64,000 nt of DNA, taken from the NCBI GenBank assembly GCA_021613375.1, contig CM038708.1:32593059-32657058 (forward strand), written 5' to 3'. Every line of letters begins with the position of its first letter. Within the stretch, counting starts at the first letter, position 1. A program made the translations under genes and the position numbers. A model generated the notes under the pieces. The model had not been told where the DNA came from. It ran no database searches and was given only the letters and a program-made list of their open reading frames with translations. Of the stretch, positions 35,531-45,419 are shown one piece after another. Origin of the DNA: Megaleporinus macrocephalus. Lineage: Eukaryota > Chordata > Actinopteri > Characiformes > Anostomidae.

Positions 35531-38500
35531 GACGAGTGGTGTAATGCAGGCTGGTAGGCGTGCTGTCTTTTATTAAGCGTTGTTCGAATGTTTTTTACCT
35601 AATATTAGGCAGGCTTTGTTTAAATGACAGATGTTTGTACAGAGGTTTAAGAATGCGTTCCAGCAATAGGGTTTATTGAGGTTATGTAATGTTAAAGTTG
35701 GGCTGATTTGGCCATAATTGGACCCTGGTGCAAAAACTTTAAGGACTATTTAGCATTAAAAGTTAAAAGCCTGGGCGAAAAGGAAACACATTCTTATCTT
35801 ATAATGAAAGTTAATGTAACAAGATTTATTTGCAAGTCTTTGTAAGGTCTGTTGGACTTTTTTTTTTATTGGACATTATGAAACAGTTACTGGAACAAAA
35901 ATGATGGTGAAAGGTCACTAGACCAAAATTCTCCAACAAATGTCCAGTTACCCAGAATTATTTGCTGTCAATAGGGGCTACACAGACTAGGTGACTAAAT
36001 GGCCAACAACCTGGTGATTCAGGCTCTGTATCTTTGGTTTCCCAAAGGAATGCTGTATGACGCCATGCTCTACTGACATGTGGTTTTACTGTGCTCTAAC
36101 ATTTCTTCATTGATCTACAGTGCTTTAAACATCATTACCCCCGGTTGCCTGAAGACTGCAATAAAAAGTCATGTGTTGTTGGAGAGGGAGCATAAAGCTG
36201 TATAATCCTGTAATGCCTGAAGATAGTTTCTCTCATTTTTGCTAAATTATGGCGCTCTAAATTTCTATGACTCCTTAGACCTCAGCCACGGGTGACAGTC
36301 TCTGCAACGACACCTGTGGTGCGTCTAGCTGGAGACCAATTTAGCAAGATGCCGGGTTCCATGTCTTCAGTTTTCTAAAGGCTGCCAGTGCCAACCAGGG
36401 TTTGTTGGAAAGGGCACCTCACACTTCACTGAGCTGTAGAGTTTGGTGTTCTCACTGATTTTTTAAGTTGGATTTCTAAGTAACTTGTTGCAAAATGTTC
36501 CCTTCTCCCATACTGTTGGTTTTAAAGGCTGTCCGCCCCTAGCAGTTAGGCAAAGCTATGAGTTTTCAAAATTACACCCATTATGCTGGTGTGCATGCTA
36601 AAAATGTAGATTTAAGTTGAGAGCTAACACATAAACAAGCCTTACTCAGCACTGTCCTTCACAGTACGAGTTACACGCTGGAGCTTCTGCTTTCATGAGC
36701 CACATGATGTGCCTCAGGTGAAGTATTTACTTCTTTTTTTGTTTACATTTACTAGCCCATGTAATATAATGGACGTTGCCACATAATACGGTAGCACTGC
36801 TAGTGACTGTGGGAAATGATTGTAGGCAGCTTAGATAAGAGCAATAATTCCAAATACCTGATGATTATATATTATTTGAAGAAAATGGAAGATCACTGGT
36901 GAAATATTTTGTTATAAAACTCTGTGTTTTTCTGATATTACATGGTCTCGTTGTAGGGGGTCCAGTTTCAGCAGGCCCCAGTGCGATAAACCCCACCATA
37001 AGAAGTTTTGCCCCCTGTTTCACACTTTTCTTTCCTGGAGAGTTTGAGCACTGAAAGAGTAAAAAACAGAAAAACTTGCAAAATATTCCAGCCTAGTAGA
37101 ATCTCACCTCGCTACAGTCTGACACGTTCATTCTCACTCAGTCATTTATCTCAGTGTCGTACATGTATTTCTATACACCCAGGCGTGCACGCGCACACGC
37201 TGGTGTAGGCTTGGTGGAAGCATGCTGTCAGTGGCATTGAGTCGGGCTGCCAGTCGCAGAATAAATACCCAGCAGGCTTCTGAGAACTGCTGAAGAGAAG
37301 AGGAAAACATTCCTCTCTACCTTCTACCTCTTTTTTCCGTGTCCTGCGGAATTCATTTCCTACTTTTTCTCCTGCACTGTATTAATAGCCTTTCCCTGCT
37401 GCTTGTTGTACTATTGACCCAAGAATGTTCTCCCTTTTCTGAGCGCTATTTTTCTTTTTGAACAACTTTGTTTATTATTTCTCACACATTTACTGCTTTA
37501 CATAAGAGGAGAAAAAGTGTGGAAAGTGCTTTTCAAGTTGTTCTCCGATGTCTGCATATAAGGTATGTGACTCCAGCACCCTCCACGGTCCAGGAAGATA
37601 AAAGGAAGGTGTAGATGATGTATTATTAAATGAATGGATGAATGAATGATCCAGTTTGCTGGTTTACAGCAAAACACGTCCATATGTAAAATACGTCCAA
37701 ACAGATGGGAAAATAAATCGGTGTTGCTGCCCAAAGAAGAGCATGTAACTCCAAACCATGACTTTTTTACTTTTAATGTAAGTCAATGGAACCAGACTTC
37801 TTCATTGTTTTTCTTTGAACAGTGATGCTATAAGACTTCTTATATCCGCTCAGGTATAAATAAGCTTGGTCCTCATGCTGTTTAGTTAGCTATGCTCATG
37901 TTAGTTGCTGGGAGCTTGCTAGTAGCTAATGTTACCTAATGTTACCTTAGTTGTTACTCACTATGAAACTTTCAGTTTAAGGTGATGAAAAGATGGATAA
38001 AATTATACATGATTTTGAAGTTGTGATACTAATAAAGGTGAAACTGCTCCTTCCTTCAGTCTTTCCAGTGCAAAATGCTGAGCGAAGTCTACTCAACAGT
38101 GTCCGAGGTCTGACTGAAATGGAAAGAGAAACCTTTGAATTAAGGTGAATTAAAGTCTGGAATCTTGTTAAAGACGTGGGAGCTGAAGTTGGCTTTCAGC
38201 TTGTTTCGTGAATTTTCTGTTCCACCTTAAATAGTGCGACAATTACATTCTGGCGCCTGTACAAGCTGCAGCATTTAAGGTTGAACGGAACATTGGATTA
38301 AGAAGTTGGCGAGTAAGACTTCAGCCTAGTTTAAAGACACCTCCTTCACAGCCTGGAACAGTACATTTCTGCACATAGTCCATTCGCTGTGTTGTTGTTG
38401 TTTTACTGTACATTTTAGGGTGTACATATTAATAAGTTGAGATTGTTACGTAACAGTTTAGAATTTCAGAATTGGCTCGTTTTACTGGCCTCTTCAGCCA

Positions 38501-39190
38501 GTGCGGGGTTTGTATTTGAAGGAGGAGAGAACAGTGTTGGAGGGTCACGGTATGTCAGTTCTATGTACTGAACTCTCCTTATTTAACACCGGTATAAATG
38601 TAGAGATAGGCAAGGATAAAAACCTTGTTTACATTTAGTGTAAGTTAATGAAAGGAGGTTTATTCCAGTGACTGTTTAGTGGGTGTTGGGTTCTAATGAT
38701 AAAGAAAAATGAAAATGTACAAAAATGGAGATATTTTTCTCAGAACAGCGATTTATATACACTGTATTTAATATACAGTCAGATGCAAGGGTTTAAACAG
38801 CTCTGCTCAAATCACATGAAACAACAATGCAATCATTCTTCATGATGCATGATCACATTCCCACATCGAATGCTGGAATTCCGATATCACAGTGTTACCG
38901 TGCATTCCTACAGCCCTAAAGTCATTGCAGCGATTGACTAATACATGTAAACTGGTCTGGAGTACATGTATCACATTACATTACTACCTGTAATTCATTA
39001 TCTGATTACACTTAAATAATAATGTCATGTAAATCAGATGAAGACAATGGGTCTAGACTTGAAAGCATTTTCCCAGCATTAGCCATCATCCACATAGGTT
39101 GCCTGGAATTAGTTAACGGAACTGAGAGGCTTTCTGGGATCAGCGACATACCATCTGTTGAAAGGACAAGAGAATTAACAAAACAAAAGA
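35531..39190. other. Intronic sequence with short repeat fragments
   Basis: Near 37755-37800, TTTTAATGTAAGTCAATGGAACCAGA matches a segment of the 21-kb fold-back element, so a fragment of that family lies here. Near 38850-38925 a TCCTACAGCCCTAAAG end resembles a hAT MITE terminus. No coding sequence was identified. Confidence 0.45.
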
Positions 39191-39199
39191 GCAAAGCAA

Positions 39200-39760
39200 A
39201 GGGCTTAGTTTCATATGAAAGGAGAGAGAGGGCAAGAGAGAGAGCGAGAATATATAGTAGGAAACGAGGGTGCGTCTCAGTTCCTGCTGTGGTGGTCTTT
39301 CACAACGCGCCATGCTGTGGCAGGGTCTGTCGCTGGGGCTTCAATTGGAGCGTCTGACAGTTACTCCTATTTCACCTTCAGCTTTGCTTTATATATAATA
39401 GGCTTTATATAAAGCCTTTGGCACTGAGAAGACTTACTCGCATACTTACTCACTCACAACTTTAAAAGAGCATCCTGGAGCCATGGAGCTGCGGAGGGGA
39501 AAAAAAGAAAAGTGCACTCTGCGAAATGAGTCGCAAGAGTTTTCCGGGTTTTTTTTTTTCTTTCCCTCCAAGAGCACTTTTGTCCTGTGCTTAGGTGCTT
39601 TGGCGTAGTGGGGGAAAAGATTAGGCCGGCCCACGGATGAATGGAAGGATGAATGGAGCGGGAGGAATGAGATTTGGCCTTTGAAGAAGGACTGCACCTT
39701 TGTTTCTTTCCTTCATTTTAAAAGAAGTCATTCCGCTCGGGAGGCGATGCGTGGACCGGG
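39200..39760 (+). promoter_or_regulatory. Possible promoter-like or enhancer block
   Basis: GC rises relative to the surroundings, and TTTATATAAAGCC near 39402-39415 is TATA-box-like. It is followed after about 70 bp by GGAGCCATGGAGCTGC, an ATG in a fair Kozak context at 39483. The downstream 41-codon frame does not resemble a PLXDC2 signal peptide, and no phase-1 donor was assigned. This could be an alternative promoter, an unrelated small gene or chance. Confidence 0.15.
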
Positions 39761-39769
39761 AGAATGAGC

Positions 39770-41150
39770 TGTTATGTATTTAATGTGAGATTAGTTCTAA
39801 CAACAATTACACAGAACTATATAAACTTTAGTTTTAGACCCGCTACGCTTTGAAGTTGAAGGGAAGTGTGTGTTGGTTATTCCGTGAAGGGGTCATTCCT
39901 AATTTATCTTAGATTTAGAGGCCCTTGTGTATCAAAGTTACTTATAGTCAGGGGCGTGGCTCAGGGTGCTCAAACGCTCCCAGATCCCAGCACTGTTTAA
40001 CTGCAACTGTAAGACAGTAATCAGAGCATGGTAAAGGCCTATGTGTGCTTCCTGTATCCTTTTCCAGGCCCCTCCTAATGACAGTATTAATCGTGGTTAT
40101 TATCCAACATCTGGTTTGGCTGATGATGGAATCTGTCCGTGTCCATGTGATGACTGCTATCACTGGAACTAAGCTTACTTCAAATTAGCTCACAATATAA
40201 CTCATAAGATATTGAAGTAACTGTGTCATATTAAGAAATTTAATAGACCTTTGTGCTGCAACAAAACTTCATAATAAGTTTGTTTTTAGAGACCACCAAA
40301 AGTTTTATCTGGTGACCAGGAAGTTAATTAGGAGTTCCCAGATCCAGAACAGCAGTACCAGCCTTCGTGAAACTTGAATTGAGCCTGTATGTTCGTCCAT
40401 TTCTTACATAGCTCATCAGTCATAAACGCTCAGTGAAGATGTTGAGACGTACCTGTGAGTTTGAAGACTGTTGCCTGTGTGGAAAATTGCTGCTTAAATG
40501 GAAAGCGGAGCAATTTTTTGTGGCCTTGGCGTAGAAAAGAGTGACTGAAGAACTGAAGAAGAGTGAAAACTTGGCATCAGCCAGCAATTGAGACACAGTG
40601 AAACAACAGAGAGTCCTGCACGGTAATTGGCAACATGCAAATTCACTACGTGCTCTGTGAGCGGACTGGCTGAGTACACGCTGCTGCCTATAGAACTCAC
40701 ACTTTCGTTTTTGGAATAAATCAAAGGTTTTCATTTGTTTACATGCAATAAGTATGTTTATTTAGTTCGGTGTGAAATGGGTTGTGAGAGCGAAACTTTG
40801 TGGACACAGAGAGGGGCTAGTCAAAAAGCGCTTGTAAATCTCACTGACGGGAAAAAAGCCTTGACCACGTTGGTGAGTGTTTTTGAGTGTTGTTACAACA
40901 AACCGGCCTGCAGGGCTTAATAACATGTTCATTTAGCTGTTACTGCTGCACGCTTTTGGATTTATTACATACAAACAAGCTTAACAATACAAGCTACAAG
41001 ACTTTCGTTAACAACGGTAATACGATCTCCTCACGCTCTCTTTCATTCCTCTCCATTTTTGTTTTTTTTTGCTCTATATTCTCTCTTTCACTATTTCTCT
41101 CTTTTTCTCTGTCTCTATTTTATTACTGGTCTTTTGTCTTCGTCTGAGTA
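39770..41150. other. Intronic sequence, nothing recognised
   Basis: T/C-rich stretches near 41040-41120 precede the Tc1-like insertion. No exon-like ORF seen. Confidence 0.5.
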
Positions 41151-42495
41151 TATACAGTGCTGTGAAAAAGTATTTGGTAAAGAGAAAATTCTTAAAGATA
41201 ATCCTAACATAAAATGCTTTTGTTTTTAAATGATGATTTTATTTATTAAAGGCAACTTGTTGAAAACGTAACTGCCCCAAAGCTACTAGATCCATCAGTT
41301 CAGTTGAATTTCAATTTAATTGACTGTTGGCTTCACACCCAGGCATGATTACACCAGACAAGCAGAATGTAAGCATCACTTAAATAGAACCTGTCTGGTG
41401 ATATGAGGCAGGATAGAAGGTCTCAAAATGCACTACATGATGCAACATTCTAAAGAGATTCAACAACAGACACGTTAAAATCTATCACTCTGGAGTTCCA
41501 GTGAGAGCCAAACTTGGAACAGTGGTGAACCTTCCCAGGTGTGGTTGTTCTACCAAAATTTTACCAAGAGCACATCAGCGACTCATCCAGGAGGTCACAA
41601 AAGAATCCAAATAAACATCTAAATAGCTGTGGACCTCGTGTACCTCAGTTAAGGTCAGTGTACACGATTATACAATAAAAGAAAGACACTGAGCAAAAAT
41701 GTCATCCATGGGAGAACTGCAAGGCACAAACCACTGCTGACCAAAAAGAACACAAAGGCTCAAAAAATATTTACATAAAAAACTTTTAGGACTAAGTTTT
41801 GTGGACTGATGAGTCATAGGTGGAACTTTTTGGATGACTGATGTGAAGCTAACACAGCACTCTACCATAATAACATCATACAAACAGTCAAACATGGTCA
41901 AACATGGTGGTGGTAGTGTCATGGTCTGGGGCTACTTTGCTTCTGGAGGACGTGGATGACTTGTGATCATTGATGGAACCATGAATTCTGCTTTCTATCA
42001 GAAAATCCTGAAGGAGAATGTCCACCTGTCGGTTTGTGACCTCAAGCGCAGTTGGGTAACAGAGCAGGACTGTAGCTGAGTCTAAGTCCTGAACTGAATA
42101 CCATTGAAATACTGGGGCAAGACCTTAAACGGGCAGTGTGTGTTCGAATACTCTCCAATGTAGACGAGTTAAAACAATTCTGGAAGAAAAAATGGAACAA
42201 AATTCCTCTACAGTGATGTAAAACACTCATCACAAGTAATTGCAAATGTTTGGTTGCAGTTATTATTGTCGGGGGCAGGGGGTGGGGGGTGCAAGCAGTT
42301 ATTAGGTTTAGAGGGGCAATTACTTTTTCACATGGATGATAAAGGGTTTTCAATCCATCTTTACCAAATAGAATGATCATTAAAAAGCTATATTGTGTGT
42401 TTATTGCTGTTTCTTTATTTTATATTGAAATAGTTAGAGGACAATTTAGCAACAACTGAAGAAGTTAGGCAAATACATTTTCATAAAACTGTATA
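41151..42495 (+). mobile_element. Full-length but inactivated Tc1-like transposon with TA duplications
   Basis: The element at 41153-42493 (1341 bp) is flanked by TA on both sides (41151-41152 and 42494-42495), the expected Tc1/mariner duplication. Left TIR TACAGTGCTGTGAAAAAGTA is matched by the right end in inverted form with several substitutions. Plus-strand fragments of DDE transposase are readable: K-H-G-G-G-S-V-M-V-W-G-Y-F-A-S-G near 41895, I-I-D-G-T-M-N-S-A-F-Y-Q-K-I-L-K-E-N after it, and D-L-K-R-A-V near 42120. In-frame stops, frameshifts and a deletion of the D-N-D-P-K-H-type region show a dead copy. Confidence 0.92.
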
Positions 42496-42560
42496 GATAT
42501 CACCGCTTTTCTCTGTCTTTCATCTTTTCCTATTTCTCTCCCTTCTCTCACTGACTTTAT

Positions 42561-42664
42561 CCCTTTTTCTCTCTCTCTCTCTCTAAAAACTTCTGTCTTT
42601 TTTCCTGAAATTCACTGGACAGCAGCTTAATGGTCATCCCAGAGAGACAGAGAGAGAGAGAGAC

Positions 42665-42710
<46 letters not shown>
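42561..42710. repeat. (TC)n and (GA)n simple-sequence pair
   Basis: A short CT run at 42570-42585 is followed 60 bp later by an imperfect-then-pure GA tract at 42641-42710. The opposite orientation could allow hairpin pairing. Confidence 0.85.
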
Positions 42711-42711
<1 letters not shown>

Positions 42712-42712
42712 C

Positions 42713-42850
42713 TAAAGATGGCTTGTTAATTAAAGCTGGGTCATGTGACTGGTGAGAGAGGCAGTGTTTTTGTTTATGGAGTGCCTCCATTAGCATAAGC
42801 GTCTGGCCTGGAGCGGCAATGAAGGGGGGCTTCATAAAGCAAGAGAGACA
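42713..42850. promoter_or_regulatory. Candidate conserved non-coding block
   Basis: Between GA-rich tracts lies complex sequence: GATGGCTTGTTAATTAAAGC, GGGTCATGTGACTGG, CCATTAGCATAAGCGTC and GGCTTCATAAAGC. It contains a TTAATTAA homeodomain palindrome and a TCATGTGAC E-box. Composition only, no alignment. Confidence 0.22.
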
Positions 42851-44640
42851 GACAACAGAGAGAGAGAAAAGAGGAGTGAAAGCAGTTAATGAAAGAGTGA
42901 GAAGTGGATTCAATTGAAAGAAAGAGAGATCGATTTAGAAGGACTAAAATACTGTGAAAGAGAGTGAGCTTGGGAACGAGAAAAAACATGCTTTTAGATC
43001 TCCACATGTTCCTTCAGTTGGAAAGGTCTCATTTAACCATGAATGGTACCTGCATGGGTGACTTTACTGCTTTTACGTTCTAGACAGATCCATTTATGTG
43101 ACAAACCTCCAGTTTATTACTAGGACTTTCAGCAGCTGCCGTCTCTTTCCTTCAGAAAGGGCTGCTTGTAGGCTCAGCATACTGATCTCATTTTACTTCA
43201 GAAAGGCAAAGACCCAAAAGTTTCCAACCACACTGGAATGTTTCAGACAGTTAACCAGAAGGCACTGACCATTAGCCGCTAGCTTAACTTCAGACAGCGC
43301 TTTTGTCAGGATCTTGTGGAAAGATCTGTTCAGTCAACGTTTCAATGTGTAGCTTCTATGTCATGAAGTACTGACCAGAGTGTTATTTTCAAGATTCTAC
43401 CAAGGTTTCTCTTAGCATTATGGCTAATGCAGTCTAGCATAAACAAATGTATGTATTGTCCGACTAGAGGCATGACCATGTGGTGCATTGGGCTTGGACT
43501 AGTCTGGTTAGCACTGTTGCAGCAGCAAGAGAGACTTAAAACATGTAAATAGTTGGGACTGTAAGCTTAAAGATATGTGAATGTATTGCTGGCGCTACTC
43601 TGTGCTGGACACAAAGTTTTCTTACAGTTAACAGCTAACAGTATGTTGCGGTGAAAATGAGAATTTGGTTCTTATAGCAAGTTTCAGTATTTATTTCGGT
43701 TTAAAATTCTGGGTAATGCTTCATTTGGATATCCCATTGTACATATTTTGTAGATACGCTGCATATATTCAGTAGTTGAATTGAGCTTAATTATCAGTAA
43801 CCCTAAACCAGCTCTAATCAGAACTGCAACTTTAACCTCAACCCAAAACCTAATCCTGAACCCGTCACTGGTCCCCAACGCTTGTGCAGGATCAACCAAG
43901 TTTTACCAGTTTGTTGACAATTTGAACATTTTTAGAAAATCTATTGGGGAAACCAAATATCACTGCTTTAGTATGCACCTCACAACCAATGTTCCTCATG
44001 AATAACTTACTCTTCCTATTAAATATTTAATATTTGTTTAATACGTAAGCTCTTTTAGACTGAACCTCTAATTTATCATTGGAAAACGTAATTTGTAGTC
44101 AGTAAATCAGCTGTAGTGCATGCTTGTGTGCAAAGAATTGGTCCTTTGTAGCTGTTGATCATTATAACAGCTATTTTTGGCCTCTGGAGTTCTGTGGCGT
44201 GAATAAAAGGTGAATTACTGACTGATGTTTAAAATGGCTAAGTTGGGATCAAAGAAACTATTCTGACTACTGTGATGACAGCATTAACAAAGACTGATGA
44301 TCAATACCTCATTCCAGTGTATGTGTGTGTTAAAACAGCGGCTCTGAAAAAGGATTAGTGTGTGTTATTGTGCTAATACTACTGTGTAAACTACTCTCGT
44401 TTGCCTTGTATTCTGACTTTGTTAACAGTACCACAGAACGTACGAATAACTCCACACTTATTAACAAAGTAAATACTGCAGAATTGATGTTCTGTCATGC
44501 CTGCACAAGGATAATCCTGTTGGACATGTTTGGAGGGCTAATAGTCTTTTTTCTGGGTCAGTTGTTTCTCTTAGACCAGGTGTTCATTTGTAGGTCTATT
44601 GGTTTTACTTTACTTTCTCGCCTCGTTTTAACTGGATGCA
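42851..44640. other. Intron 1 sequence just upstream of exon 2
   Basis: Contains a stretch at 43795-43960 (ACCCTAAACCAGCTC...) resembling a dispersed fish repeat. The ORF at 44358-44723 begins with a hydrophobic, signal-peptide-like stretch but runs across exon 2 in a different frame (see rejected items). Confidence 0.45.
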
Positions 44641-44660
44641 TCTCTCGCTTGTCTTCTCAG

Positions 44661-44848
44661 GGATTTCCTACTCAGTGCTCCAGGGAGCGGCGCAGACGGA
44701 TGATGTCACAGTGGAGGTGCTGAGGAGGAGGCGGTGGCTTATGTCAGAACCCCGCCCAATGACCAACAACAGAGCCAGTCAGGAGAGCGAGGAGGATTTA
44801 CCTGGAGTGCTGGAGGACAGTGAAGCAGACAACAGCTCCCAGATAGAG
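44661..44848 (+). CDS. plxdc2: plxdc2 coding exon (exon 2 of the human gene layout), N-terminal ectodomain
   Basis: This internal exon encodes the segment just after the signal peptide of a plexin-domain-containing protein, a single-pass type I membrane protein reported as a receptor for PEDF. It follows a pyrimidine-rich acceptor ending in AG at 44659-44660 and ends at a GTGAGC donor (44849). It is 188 bases: two bases complete a split codon (upstream intron phase 1) and 62 whole codons end in Q-I-E, so the next intron is phase 0. Recognisable matches to PLXDC2 are Y-S-V-x-Q followed by an acidic stretch and V-E-V, the N-R-A-S block, and the C-terminal D-N-S-S-Q-I-E, where N-S-S is an N-glycosylation sequon placed like the N-N-T of human PLXDC2. 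Four arginines at 44723-44734 form a basic cluster. The middle is poorly conserved, as is normal for this linker. Two later in-exon AGs could serve as alternative acceptors. The paralogue PLXDC1 fits less well. Confidence 0.88.
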
Positions 44849-45074
44849 GTGAGCTTTCACCTGTCAGCTGCATTTACATCAGTCCAGCATGTCATATTGC
44901 ATTCCCATCCCATCCCACCTAACGTGTTCAGTCCCGTTCCGTGGGAAGCAGCAGTTCTACATGTTTTAACCAACCAGTGTAAACATCATATATGGTTGTT
45001 TTCTGAAAAATACTAGTTTTTTCAATACATTTTTCTTTTTTGTGATAACTGAACCAATAGAAATACTCAAACTT

Positions 45075-45415
45075 GACAAGTCAGGAACACAGCCACTGGT
45101 TTGTTAACAGTTCAGATAAACCTCCTCTGACTGGTTGACAAGTCAGGAACACAGCTTCTGATTTTTTCACCAGTCAAGAACACAGTCTCTGATAGGTTGA
45201 CAAGTCAGGAGCAACACCTGTGATTTGTCAAGAAGTCAGATAAACCTCCTCTGATTTGTTAACATGTCAGATAAACCTCCTCTGATTGGTTGGCTTGTCA
45301 GGAAAACAGTTTCTGATTGGTGAACAAGTCATGAATACAGTCTCTGATTTGTTGACATGTCAGGAAAATGGCCTCTGATTGGTTGGCATTTCAGAAAACC
45401 AGCTTCTGATTTGTG
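45075..45415. repeat. 31-bp minisatellite just downstream of exon 2
   Basis: About 11 diverged copies of a unit near 31 bp (CAAGTCAGGAACACAGCTTC then TGATTTGTTGA), with TCAGATAAACCTCCTCTGA variants. It starts about 225 bp after the exon 2 donor. High divergence between copies indicates age. Confidence 0.85.
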
Positions 45416-45419
45416 AACC

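Larger units (their letters stand above)
1..44660 (+). other. plxdc2: plxdc2 intron 1 (3' part)
   Basis: All sequence upstream of the 44661 exon is interpreted as the 3' portion of a very long first intron. The human orthologue also has a large intron between the signal-peptide exon and this exon. No open reading frame here shows the conservation, codon pattern or splice signals of a real exon. The longest ORFs lie inside tandem repeats or decayed transposons. I looked for a signal-peptide exon ending in a phase-1 donor and found no convincing candidate. Confidence 0.7.

Noticed and set aside
39483..39608. Small ORF with Phe-rich hydrophobic stretch after a TATA-like motif
   Set aside because: The hydrophobic run is encoded by a poly(T) tract, and no PLXDC2 signal-peptide resemblance or donor site was found.
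44358..44723. ORF beginning with a hydrophobic, signal-peptide-like stretch just upstream of exon 2
   Set aside because: It was considered as a first plxdc2 exon, but it crosses the exon 2 acceptor in another frame. No clear phase-1 donor follows the hydrophobic part, and an intron of under 300 bp here would be atypical for this gene. Exon 1 is more likely outside the window.
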